Source of the DNA: Liolophura sinensis
Lineage: Eukaryota; Mollusca; Polyplacophora; Chitonida; Chitonidae
Reading direction: 5' to 3'
Length of the DNA: 64,000 bases
Assembly: GCF_032854445.1 (NCBI RefSeq)
Contig: NC_088305.1
Span: forward strand, 25,063,628-25,127,627
The translations under genes were made by a program, and so were the position numbers. Shown here piece by piece: positions 54,163 to 63,525 of this stretch (the first letter of the stretch is position 1; each line of letters begins with the position of its first letter). The notes under the pieces were generated by a model that did no database searches, was not told the origin of the DNA, and worked only from the letters and a program-made list of their open reading frames with translations.

Positions 54163-54395
54163 ATTTATTTATTTATTTATTTGATTGGTGTTTTACGCCG
54201 TATTCAAGAATATTTCACTTATACGACGGCGGCCAGTATTAAGGTGGGAGGAAACCGGGTTGCTGGCAGATCTCCCCACGTACCGCCGGAGAGGAAGCCA
54301 GCATGAGCTGAACTTGAGCTCACAGCGACCGCATTGGTGAGAGGCTTCTGGGTCTTTACGCTGCGCTAGCGCGCTAACCGACTGAGCCACGCCCC
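54163..54395 (-). mobile_element. SINE family A, minus strand, inserted in a TIR element
   Basis: The reverse-complement tail ATTTATTTATTTATTTGATT, then GGTGTTTTACGCCGTATTCA, and the head ending GCGCTAACCGACTGAGCCAC. About 30 bp of body are missing. A C-rich tract (54391-54419) separates the head from the right target duplication. Confidence 0.9.
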
Positions 54396-54785
54396 CCCCC
54401 CCCCCACCCCCACCCCCCACCCAGTTTCACAAAGATGTAGGTATACGATACTTGTACAGATAGGACAATGGCCCGGCAAATGTACGATAAAAATAAATTA
54501 TTATATCCTACGTAAATTTATCATTGCCCAATTGGATAATATTACGTCACGTGGGGTTCAGCATTTCGTGATGTTGCACGCTGTGACGTTAAGTGAACAA
54601 ATTCAGGGCATCACATTTAATTTTGATCGCATCATAGGTAGTTTCCCCATTGTATTATATTACGTCACATCTGCCCTCTGCTTTGAGAATCGCTATTTTG
54701 ACTACTGCTACTGCCCTACTCTAACCCATTCACGTATGGAAACGCAAAAAAGATCTTGAGTGATGAGTATCCGGTATAATAAAAC

Positions 54786-54870
54786 AATTATTGCATGTTT
54801 CAGAGTGGAACATCCTGAATTGTTGGCTCTCGACAGCTTTCCACTCTGAAACATGCAATAATTGTGTAAT
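54786..54870. repeat. Hairpin within the TIR element
   Basis: AATTATTGCATGTTTCAGAG TGGA and TCCA CTCTGAAACATGCAATAATT are perfect 24-bp arms separated by about 30 bp. The hairpin lies near the middle of the TIR element. Confidence 0.85.
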
Positions 54871-55044
54871 ATCGTACGCCGCTTTGTGATACTGGACCCT
54901 GTGGCAACTTTCACAAAGCGACGTACCACGTTTTTTTATCGTACACAAGTACGATATCGCATGTATATGGACAATGGTACGGTGTTCGTGTTGTACAACA
55001 TCGTACTATAAAATCAATGTCATACGCCGATTTGTGAAACTGGG

Positions 55045-55626
55045 ATGTCCGAACAAGTGATTAATCGCCCTGTTAGTTGTGTATTATTCTTGGTTTCAAG
55101 TTTATCTTTCTGAAAATGGGGGTACGTGTAGTATACTGAGCAAAAGTATAAATACACAGACCAAAATTACTACGTTGAAATGACCTTTCAGGAAACATGC
55201 CCCGAAGAATTATTTATATTTTGTAGACTGATTGATTTGTTTTCATCAAACCAACTGGCCCAGTCTCAAATGACCACTCCCGGTGAGTTTACTGAGAGAA
55301 AGCAATATAAAAATTTCTTTGTACATTTATATTTTTGTTGAGGCCTATATTCGTCAAGGTGATGAGGCAGAAAAGTGATGTCAGAAAATCTTTACACTCT
55401 TGTATCAAGCTTTGTTTCTATTTGTACTTGATGCACGTCATCTTCATGTAAAGTGTCTAATGCACATCAGAAACAATTTCATTGATGAATACACACTACT
55501 GGTCCGCACAAGAACAGCGATTAGCCAAAGTCTAAACAAGCCTACGTGCCTCGCATAGGCGATAAAGGTCAAGCTTGTCTACGCATACAGTACGGTAGGT
55601 GACAGAGAGAGTCACGTTCGCTGCAT
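55045..55626. other. Intergenic sequence, nothing identified
   Basis: No repeat or open frame of note. Confidence 0.4.
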
Positions 55627-55760
55627 TTGTTTATTTCATTTGGAGCTCTACGCTGCACTCGAGAATATTTCACTTACACGACGGCGGCCAGCGTTATGGT
55701 GGAACGGAACAGGACAGAGCCTGAAAGAAACCCACGACCTTTCGCAGGTCGGTCCTGTAA
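55627..55760 (-). mobile_element. SINE family A, minus strand, 5'-truncated
   Basis: GAATATTTCACTTACACGAC, GGCGGCCAGCGTTATGGTGG and AACCCACGACCTTTCGCAGG. The tail and head are both reduced. Confidence 0.75.
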
Positions 55761-56029
55761 CCCAATAGACAAAAATATCCGGAAATAACGACATGGGCGT
55801 GCCACACATTGTTTACTCATTTAACTCGCATTGGCCCTCTATTGCTTCACTTTTGTTGAGACGTCTTCCTGCGTACATCAGTAAACTATCGCACATGGTG
55901 GAAATTGGCGTCGTGGAAGAACTTAATGCGCAAATCACACAACGGAAAGCAAAAGCACTTCTTGCATTCTGAACTTTGGCGATTTCGCTACCGGACTTTC
56001 TACTGGAAATGAATAATGTCTGACTGATA

Positions 56030-57060
56030 TATACCCGTACTCTGTAGTCTGCCTGATTCACTCTGTGTCATGTATGTCGTCGTGAGACTGACTCACTGTA
56101 TATTTATTTATTTATTTCATTAGTGTTTTACGCCGTAGTCAAGAATATTTCACCTATACGACGGTGGCCAGCATTATAGTGGGAGGAAACCGGACAGAGC
56201 CCAGGAGAAACCCACCACCATCCGCCGGGTAACCGTTGATCGTGTGTGGCTGTAGCTGCGGTGACTCCACTGGAAATTTTCAAAACGAGCAATGAGTAGT
56301 GACTTTTTCCGGTAGAGGGCGCTTTGAATGTATACACTGAAAGCAGTCTGTTTTCAAAGGATGCATATATACGAACCATCCTATATGGAAAAATACAGGA
56401 TGCCTGTTTATCAGTTTGGTGAGGTTCGTAGGTATGCAATTAAAGAGCAGATTGGTGTGGACTGGATCGGTCGTCTACCAAACATTCTATGTCGTCGTGA
56501 GACGGGAGCGTTATATACGACAACAGATTAGTATACCCGGGGTCTGTCGTCTGTCTGACTCATTCTGTTTCATCATGAGATGGGCTCGCTGTATACACCA
56601 ACAGTCTAGTGTAGCCTGGGTCTGTCGTATATATGACAACTTACTGGTGTAACCAGTGACTGCCGTGTAGCTGACTGATTCTTTACCCTCGTGAGAGGGA
56701 CGCAGTAAACGACAACAGACTGGAGTAACCAGGGTCTGTCGTCTACCTGACTCATTTTATGTCCTCGTGAGACGGACTCGCTAAATACAGCAACAGACTG
56801 TTGTTGCCTGGGTCTGTCGCGTACCTAACTCATTTTATGTCCCCATGAGACGGACTCGCTATACATGACAACAAGCTGGTGTACCCTAGGTTTTTCGTCT
56901 ACCCGGCTCGATCTATGACCGTAACCGACGGACTGGTTATATGTTACAATATACATGTTGATGTACCGGTAGTCCAAATCTGCTGTCGCTCTAACTCACT
57001 TTATGTCTCCTTGAGTCGTACTAACTCTCCGATGTGGTGCTGGTGTAAATGCGGCCCGTC
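56030..57060. repeat. Degenerate tandem repeat of about 80 bp, interrupted by a SINE
   Basis: The phrases GTCTGTCGTCTACCTGACTC, ATTTTATGTCCTCGTGAGAC and GGACTCGCT recur at roughly 80-bp steps (about 56090, 56490, 56570, 56690, 56765, 56845, 57010). A relic at about 57355-57400 lies beyond another SINE. Confidence 0.75.
56100..56235 (-). mobile_element. SINE family A, minus strand, inside the 80-bp array
   Basis: Begins TATTTATTTATTTATTTCAT and ends near CCACCACCATCCGCC. It is 5'-truncated. Array units on both sides (to 56100 and from about 56480) show it entered the array. Confidence 0.8.
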
Positions 57061-57093
57061 CTGTACCGTTCTGATTTTTTTAAATATACATAT

Positions 57094-57308
57094 ACTTTTT
57101 TTTATTTGATTGTTGTTTTACGAAATATTCAAGAATATTTCACTTATACGGCGACGGCTAGCATTACGGTGGAAGAAAACTGGACTGAGCCCGAGAAAAA
57201 CTCACGACCTTCCACAGGTTGTTCCCAGGCCTTCCCAAGTACGGCCGGAGAGGAAGCCAGCATGAACTGGACTTGAACTCACAGCGACCACATTGGTAAG
57301 AGGTTCCT
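57094..57308 (-). mobile_element. SINE family A, minus strand
   Basis: TTTATTTGATTGTTGTTTTA, GAATATTTCACTTATACGGC, GGAGAGGAAGCCAGCATGAA and CACAGCGACCACATTGG. The extreme head is missing. Confidence 0.8.
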
Positions 57309-57438
57309 TGATTTGTCCCCTTTAAGCCCGACTATTCACTAAACCTACTGGCTACGTATGTATCTTGCCGACTCATTTTATGTCCTAATGACCCGATTCT
57401 GAGCCTGACTATGCTTAAAACTTAATGATTGGTTATGT

Positions 57439-57576
57439 TTGTATTTATTTATTTATTCTATTTATTTACTTTATTGGTGTTTTACGCCGTACTCAAGAAT
57501 ATTTCGCGCACAGGATGGCGGCCAGCATTATGGTGGGAGGAAACCGGACAGAATCCAGGCTAAACCCACGATCAAA
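57439..57576 (-). mobile_element. SINE family A, minus strand, 5'-truncated
   Basis: TTTATTTACTTTATTGGTGT, ACGCCGTACTCAAGAATATT and GCGGCCAGCATTATGGTGGG, ending near AACCCACGATC. Confidence 0.8.
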
Positions 57577-57715
57577 TTACGTTTGCACTTCATTTCCAGT
57601 CGCATTGGGCATAAAGTAATGAACAAAGTACTATGGCCGTCCTGGTATCAGTATACTATGTCTTATGAATTTGTTGAACGTGGCGTTCCAGAGGTCTGGG
57701 GCATCACGACATATT

Positions 57716-58437
57716 GTTAATGAAAAGGGCTAGCCACAAGCTAGAGATGACCCACATATTGGTAATGAAAACGGCTAGCCACAAGCAAGAGATAACCGAC
57801 ATATTGGTAATGAAAACGGTTAGCCACAAGCAAGAGATAACCGACATATTGGTAATGAAAACGGTTAGCCACAAGCTAGAGATAACCGACATATTGGTAA
57901 TGAAAACGGTTAACCACAAGCAAGAGATAACCGACATATTGGTAATGAAAACGGCTAGCCACAAGCTAGAGATGACCGACATATTGGTAATGAAAACGGC
58001 TAGCCACAAGCTGGAGATGACCCACATAATGGTAATGAAAACGGCTAGCCACAAGCAAGAGATAACCGACATATTGGTAATGAAAACGGCTAGCCACAAG
58101 TTAGTGATAACCGACATATTGGTAATGAAAACGACTAGTCACAAGCAAGAGATAACCGACATATTGGTAATGAAAACGGCTAGCCACAAGTTAGTGATAA
58201 CCGACATATTGGTAATGAAAACGACTAGTCACAAGCAAGAGATAACCGACATATTGGTAATGAAAACGGCTAGCCACAAGCAAGAGATAACCGACATATT
58301 GGTAATGAAAACGGCTAGCCACAAGCTAGAGACAACCGATATATTGGTAATGAAAACGGCTAGCCACAAGCTAGAGATGACCGACACATTGGTAATGAAA
58401 ACGGCTAGCCACAGGCTAGAGATGACCGATATATTGC
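57716..58437. repeat. 45-bp satellite, 16 units
   Basis: The unit runs from GGTAATGAAAACGGCTAGCC through ACAAGCAAGAGATAACCGAC to ATATT, 45 bp. Because 45 is divisible by three, frames stay open on both strands (277 codons plus, 137 minus). The plus frame reads (LVMKTASHKQEITDI)n. A larger unit of about 90 bp (CTAGTCACAAGC/TTAGTGATAACC) is amplified at 58100-58240. I regard the open frames as by-products. Confidence 0.95.
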
Positions 58438-58678
58438 CGATAACACTAAAAAGAAACAAAGCACAAAAAGAAACGAAAAGATCGAATATTTTATACGATA
58501 TAGTTTATCGTACGTTATTAAAATCCAGCGAAATATTAAATAAATAGAGATAACAAACGGTCAGGTGGATTGATTGATTATTTTATTGGGCTGTCAAACA
58601 CTCAATGTAATATGAATTAATACAGGCAGGGGAAGAGTTATGAGGATAGGAGCGCTGCTTATTAGCATATGGAATTAA
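58438..58678. other. Unique sequence after the 45-bp array
   Basis: AT-rich, with no feature seen. Confidence 0.4.
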
Positions 58679-58805
58679 TTTACTTATTTGATTGATTTAC
58701 ACCGTAATCAAAAATATTTCACATATACGACGGCGGCCAACATTATGGCGGGAGGAAACCGGGCAGAGCCCGGGGAAAATCCACGACCATCCGCAGGATG
58801 CTGCC
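58679..58805 (-). mobile_element. SINE family A, minus strand, 5'-truncated
   Basis: TTACTTATTTGATTGATTTA, AATATTTCACATATACGACG, GCGGCCAACATTATGGCGGG and CCACGACCATCCGCAGG. Confidence 0.8.
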
Positions 58806-59111
58806 ACGACATATGGAATGGTAGGAGTATGTATGAGAAAGTATGTGAATATATCAATATAAAAATACGACAAAGAATCATTAAGCGTGTGTATATCCTG
58901 TGCCTTCTTGTGACAGGACGAGTCCATGCCGCCAAAGTGCTGCCGCCAAAGTGCTGCCTCCACTCAAGTGTCATGCTGAAAGCACAAGACATGACACCCC
59001 ACCCAGTCACATTATATCAACACCAGGCCAACCAGTCATGCTTTATTGCTTTAACCTCTCAGTGTTAAGCGCCGAGCGAGACAGCAGCGTGTACCATATT
59101 TAAAGTGCTTG

Positions 59112-59195
59112 GCATGATCCCAAACGGGTTTTAACTTGGACTCTCCCGACTTCGTGGCGGACAATCTAACCATTACGCCACGAAGGCGGTCACAT
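59112..59195 (-). other. tRNA-like relic, possibly a SINE head
   Basis: On minus, CCTTCGTGGCGTAATGGTTA (box A-like) is followed by GTCCGCCACGAAG and GAGAGTCCAAGTTAAAACCC. The box B and stems are poor, so it is not a functional tRNA gene. Confidence 0.3.
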
Positions 59196-59376
59196 TCAGT
59201 ACAACTGTATTTATTAGGTACAAATTACAACTAAAACGGGACTAAAACTTACATACGTATATACACATACACATAAACACAGATGAAATTGAAGCAAGTA
59301 TAATCTGTGTGTGGGTTATCAATGTAAATATAACAATAATTAGTATGAATATAAAAATGGTAATATTTATTATGTA

Positions 59377-59592
59377 TACCGTAAATTACTATGAATTTCG
59401 TCCATGACTAACTTGCCTATTTTTCCTGAAACTGGGGATTCCTTTTATTTTAGAAAGGTGTGTTGGGGTTTGCTTGAAACATGGGATAATATTCTACTGC
59501 AAAATTGCGTCAGCACCAAAAATAACATTTTGTGACATTCTTTTCCACTAAAAATGCAATTTTGTGGGTGAAATTTGAGGTCAATTACGGTA
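59377..59592. mobile_element. Small inverted-repeat DNA element, copy 2
   Basis: Ends TACCGTAAATTACTATGAAT and GGTCAATTACGGTA form an inverted repeat. The inner part GAATTTCGTCCATGAC, TTTATTTTAGAAAGG and GTGGGTGAAATTTGAGGTCA parallels copy 1 at 31485-31685. Confidence 0.75.
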
Positions 59593-60180
59593 GTAAGACT
59601 GGGCTTATACAAGGCTCAGTGAAACAGCTCTAACCTTGTTCATGCTGAAGGCAACTGTAGGCCTATACAGGCTTTTGATGAAATGAAAGCAAGTATAAGG
59701 CACGTCACATGCACGTGTGAATTTAAGACGAACTAGAAACAAATATAAAACAAATAGAAATATAAAAGACACATATAAAAAATAATTTTTATGTTCCGTT
59801 GCACGCCCACCACTTCTTCACAAATGTTTCTCAGATGTCCCCCTTCCCAAAAAAAAAGAACAACAAAGGACGTTCACAACAGACCTTCTTCATATTTCTT
59901 CATGAATTGATCCATCATATCCAATGTCAGGCCACTCCTTCTCGTGACAACGTTTCTTTTCATTCGATTCCTTACGACAGCCATTGTGACGTCATGAAAT
60001 CACAGAACAATTGAACATTTGTAATCAATGTGTGGGACTTCCGGTTGGCCTACTTACAACAATATTGATTAGGATTCGTCAAATGCATGTTCTTAATTGA
60101 CAGAATGTCAGGTCTGTGCGAAATGTGAAGGAGGACTGTTATATGGAAACCTTGGAGTGGTCAGCCTAGCCAGAAACCAA
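59593..60180. other. Intergenic sequence
   Basis: No gene identified. Possibly downstream of the minus-strand kinase transcript. Confidence 0.4.
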
Positions 60181-60577
60181 ATTTTTTTATTGGTATTTAT
60201 TCATGTCCAGCAATTGCAGACCTGAAAAATACTATACTCAACACAATAACTCATTCAATAAGAATACAAAAAATCTAAAATACACATAAAAGCAAACTAA
60301 CAAAAAAAAACTAATAGCATATCTCCGTTATACTATTAGCATGTGGGCCCTACCGTCTATTTTTTCTCACCGTGCTCAACCAATCAATCGGCAGGATTTG
60401 GGTATAGTACCCATGGTCTTTGAAAGTTTTGTTCTCTGTAGTACAACTTGTTGGGTGTGATACTTTGTTGCTTGAAATAGACAGTATGTGATGAACTGGT
60501 AAGCCCACAATAGACACGGCATTCGTCTCGATGTAACGTTGTCTCGTCCGCGTCAATCATGGGCTAAATATACAAGG

Positions 60578-60660
60578 CAATACAATAACTAATAGAATAG
60601 AAAAGAAATAAAGGTGTCCGAGCCACAAAAGTAAATTGACCAAAAAAAAGACCGTAATAG
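60578..60660. repeat. 82-bp direct repeat, copy 1
   Basis: CAATACAATAACTAATAGAA through AGACCGTAATAG, repeated at 60829-60910 with a few changes. Confidence 0.9.
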
Positions 60661-60828
60661 ATAGGTATAGATTTCATTTAGAAAGTGGATTAAGTAACAG
60701 TATTATCGTTAATAGGGATTACACTTTCTGAATAGAGCACAGATTCTAGTGCTGAAATTTGGCTGAGACCATTGCGGGTTTCGAGCCAGCGACCAGCAAC
60801 CGCCAGCAATACATGTCAACCGTCTAGA

Positions 60829-60910
60829 CAATACAATAACTAATAGAATAGAAAAGAAATAAAGGTACACGAGCCACAAAAGTAAACTGACAAAAAAAAG
60901 ACCGTAATAG
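60829..60910. repeat. 82-bp direct repeat, copy 2
   Basis: Counterpart of 60578-60660. It lies 29 bp from the kinase stop codon. Confidence 0.9.
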
Positions 60911-60938
60911 TACATCTGCCTTAATTTCTTACAGGATC

Positions 60939-61086
60939 TTAGGAGTTGTACTTGGCTGATAGTTCGTAATACAGCGACGAGCTCGAGACTGGTCTAAGCA
61001 ATGTCTCTTGTTCTCTAACCAAGGTAGAAAAACCAGGGCGATCAGCAGGCATGTCGTTCCAACAACGTTTTGTGATCATGTCATAT
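60939..61086 (-). CDS. Tyrosine kinase, terminal exon
   Basis: On minus, the acceptor TATATTGCAG is followed by 148 nt ending in TAA at 60941-60939. It completes a Glu codon and encodes YDMITKRCWNDMPADRPGFS, the kinase subdomain XI motif (CW...D..RP.F with its invariant arginine), then TLVREQETLLRPVSSSSLYY and ELSAKYNS. The tail beyond the kinase domain is about 25 residues and has three tyrosines. It joins in frame to the exon at 61690-61597. Together they form the end of a protein tyrosine kinase catalytic domain, acting in phosphotyrosine signalling. The subfamily cannot be set from this part; receptor type is inference. Confidence 0.85.
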
Positions 61087-61122
61087 CTGCAATATAGAAC
61101 AGAGCCGTAGTGACGTATATAT

Positions 61123-61506
61123 ACTGCACAAAAATATAGACGCCAGAAGCATTTTTATGTTGTTTTCCCTCAGTGTTAAATAACGTGTTTTCTCAACTAT
61201 TAGGGTAGGTATTCATTATCAATTGTGGCTTCCATTTCCAACAGATTTTCACATTTTAGGGCAATAATCCAGGACCTATGGCAGCGTGAAAACACGGTGA
61301 TCGGTAATCACAGTTGACGCTCTTCGTGATACTAACGGTGGACACAGTGCTGTGAACTGTGATAACCGAACACACTGTTTTCACGGTGCCTGGATTTAGC
61401 TCCTGGATTATTGCCCCAAAATGTAAAAATCTGGTGGAAAAGAAGCCCCACTTGATGAATACTTAACCTACTTGTTAAGTTAACATGTTATTTAATACTG
61501 AGAAAA
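61123..61506. mobile_element. Foldback (hairpin) element in a kinase intron
   Basis: The left arm at about 61162-61315 and right arm at 61355-61506 are inverted repeats of about 150 bp with a 39-bp loop. Paired stretches include CAGTGTTAAATAACGTG with CATGTTATTTAATACTG and GGGCAATAATCCAGGA with TCCTGGATTATTGCCCC. The left flank from 61123 also matches the lone arm at 6726-6925, so the family recurs in the window. No coding capacity. Confidence 0.85.
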
Positions 61507-61596
61507 TATCAATGTCTGTAAATATACTGTGTATTCATGTGGCAGTTTTTCCCCAACATGTATGAAAAATGCGACTAATATGGATTTGAAACTCAC

Positions 61597-61690
61597 TCGT
61601 CGTTCATAAACTCTGGTCTAGGGAGGCGGTATCCCTGCTTAAGCTTACTCAAAAGTTCACGCCAGTGAATCTTCCCGTAGGGCACCTCAC
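61597..61690 (-). CDS. Tyrosine kinase, penultimate exon
   Basis: On minus, the acceptor CTGTTACAG and the donor GACGA/GTGAGT bound 94 nt, entering in phase 1 and leaving in phase 2. The peptide GEVPYGKIHWRELLSKLKQG then YRLPRPEFMNDE matches kinase subdomain X (G-x-x-PY, then a helix and a GYRL..P segment) as in receptor and Src-type tyrosine kinases. The upstream exon with the DFG and WEI motifs was not found and must lie beyond base 64000, because 61.8-64 kb is satellite. Confidence 0.85.
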
Positions 61691-61794
61691 CTGTAACAGA
61701 GGGAAATATCAAGCGTGTTAAACTGCAAAGTTATATCTCTGCCTCGCTAAGGTTTATATTGTTAATAAAGACTACAAACAACATGCTGTTTCCT

Positions 61795-63520
61795 TACTGA
61801 CATCGGACATAGCAAGACATCCTATCCAGTACCAGTATTCTGACATTAGACATAGCAAGACATCCTATCCAGTACCAGTATACTGACATCGGACATAGCA
61901 GACACCCTATCCAGTACCAGTATACTGACATCGGACATAGCAGGACACCCTATTCAGTACCAGTATATTGACATCGGACATAGCAGGACACCCTATCCAG
62001 TACCTTTATACTGGCATCGGACATAGCAAGACATCCTAATCAGTACCAGTATACTAACACCAGACATAACTGGACATTCTACTCCTGACCAGTATATTGA
62101 CACCTGACATAACCGTACAGCCTACGTGTACCCAGTACCAGAATACAGACTGGACATTCTTCCCAATACCAAAATACTGACACCAGACATAGCTGGACAT
62201 TCTACTTAGTATCATTATACTAACAACCAGACATAACTGGACATCCTACCCAGTCTCATTAAACTAACACCAGATACAACTGGACATCTAACCCGGCACC
62301 AGAATACTGACACCAGACAAAAATAGACACCCTACCCAGTACCAGAATATTGACAGGCATAACTCGACATTCTACCCATTATCATTATACTAACACCAGA
62401 CAAAAGTGGACATCCTACCCAGTATCATTATACTAATACCCGACAAGACTGGACATCCTACCCAGTATCATTATATTAAAACCAGACAAAACTGGACATC
62501 CTACCCAGTATCATTATATTAACACCAGACAAAACTGGACATCCTACCCAGTATCATTATATTAACACCAGACATAAAAAGACAACCTACCCAGTACCAG
62601 TGTACTGACACCAGACGTAGCTGGACATTCTACCCAGTATCATTATACTAACACCAAACATAATTGGACACCCTACCCAGTACCAGTATACCGACAGCAG
62701 ATATAACTGGACATCCTACCCGCTACCAGAATACTGACACCAGACATAACTAAACATCGTACTCAGTACCAGTTTACTGACACCAGATATAACTGGACAT
62801 CGTACCCAGTACAAGTATACTGACACCAGATATAACTGGACATCGTACCCAGTACGAGTATACTGACGCGATATATAACTGGACATCCTACCCAGTACCG
62901 AAATATTGACACCAGACATAAATGGACATCCTATTCAGTACCAGTATACTGACACCGGATATACCTAGACATCCTACCCAGTACAAATACACTGACACCA
63001 GATATAACTGGACATCTAACCTAGTAAGAGTAGACTGACACCAGACATAACTGGAATTCTATCCAGTACCAGTATACTGACACCAGACATAACAGGACAT
63101 CTTACCCAGTACCAGTAGACTGACACCAGACATAATTGGACATTTTACCCAGTACCAGTAGACTGACACCAGACATAACTGGACATTCTATCCAGTACCA
63201 GTATACTGACACCAGACATAGCTGGACATCTAACTCTGTACCAATATACTGACACGACACATAACAGGACATCTAACCTAGTACCATTATACTGGCACCA
63301 GACATAACTAGACATCTAACTCAGTACCAGTATACTGACACCAGACATAACTGGGTATCGTACCCAGTACCAATAGACTTACACTAGACATAAATGGACA
63401 TTTTACCCGGTACCAGTGTACTGTCACCAGACATAAGTGGACATTCTATCCAGTACCACTAGACTGACACCAGACATAAATGGACAATCTACCCGGTACC
63501 AGTGTACTGACACCAGACGC
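61795..63520. repeat. 43-bp satellite array, about 40 units
   Basis: The landmarks ACTGACACCAGACATAACTG, GACATCCTACCCAGTACCAG and TAT repeat at about 43 bp. Units are diverged, with CATTATACTAACACC variants clustered at 62.2-62.65 kb. The array fills the intron upstream of the kinase exon at 61690. As 43 is not divisible by three, no long frame persists. Confidence 0.95.
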
Positions 63521-63525
63521 AGCAT

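Larger units (their letters stand above)
54151..55044. mobile_element. TIR DNA element, entered by a SINE
   Basis: The ends are perfect 14-bp inverted repeats: CCCAGTTTCACAAA at 54420 and TTTGTGAAACTGGG ending at 55044. Subterminal relatives (CTTTGTGATACTGG, ACTTTCACAAAGCG) and an internal hairpin occur. The left end is split by the SINE at 54163-54419, whose 12-bp target duplication CCCAGTTTCACA stands at 54151-54162 and 54420-54431. There is no transposase, so the element is non-autonomous. Confidence 0.75.
60181..60938 (-). other. Probable 3' UTR of the tyrosine kinase gene
   Basis: Minus-strand sequence after the TAA at 60939. It contains AATAAA motifs in GGACATGAATAAATACCAAT at about 60210-60188, which could be the polyadenylation region. 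It includes an 82-bp direct duplication (60829-60910 and 60578-60660) and a more diverged third relative near 60245-60325. A retroelement 3' end is an alternative reading of the AATAAATACCAATAAA stretch. Confidence 0.35.

Noticed and set aside
54193-54420. Minus-strand 75-codon frame beginning with a glycine run
   Set aside because: It is the translation of a SINE and its C-rich flank. Similar frames in other SINE copies are likewise chance.
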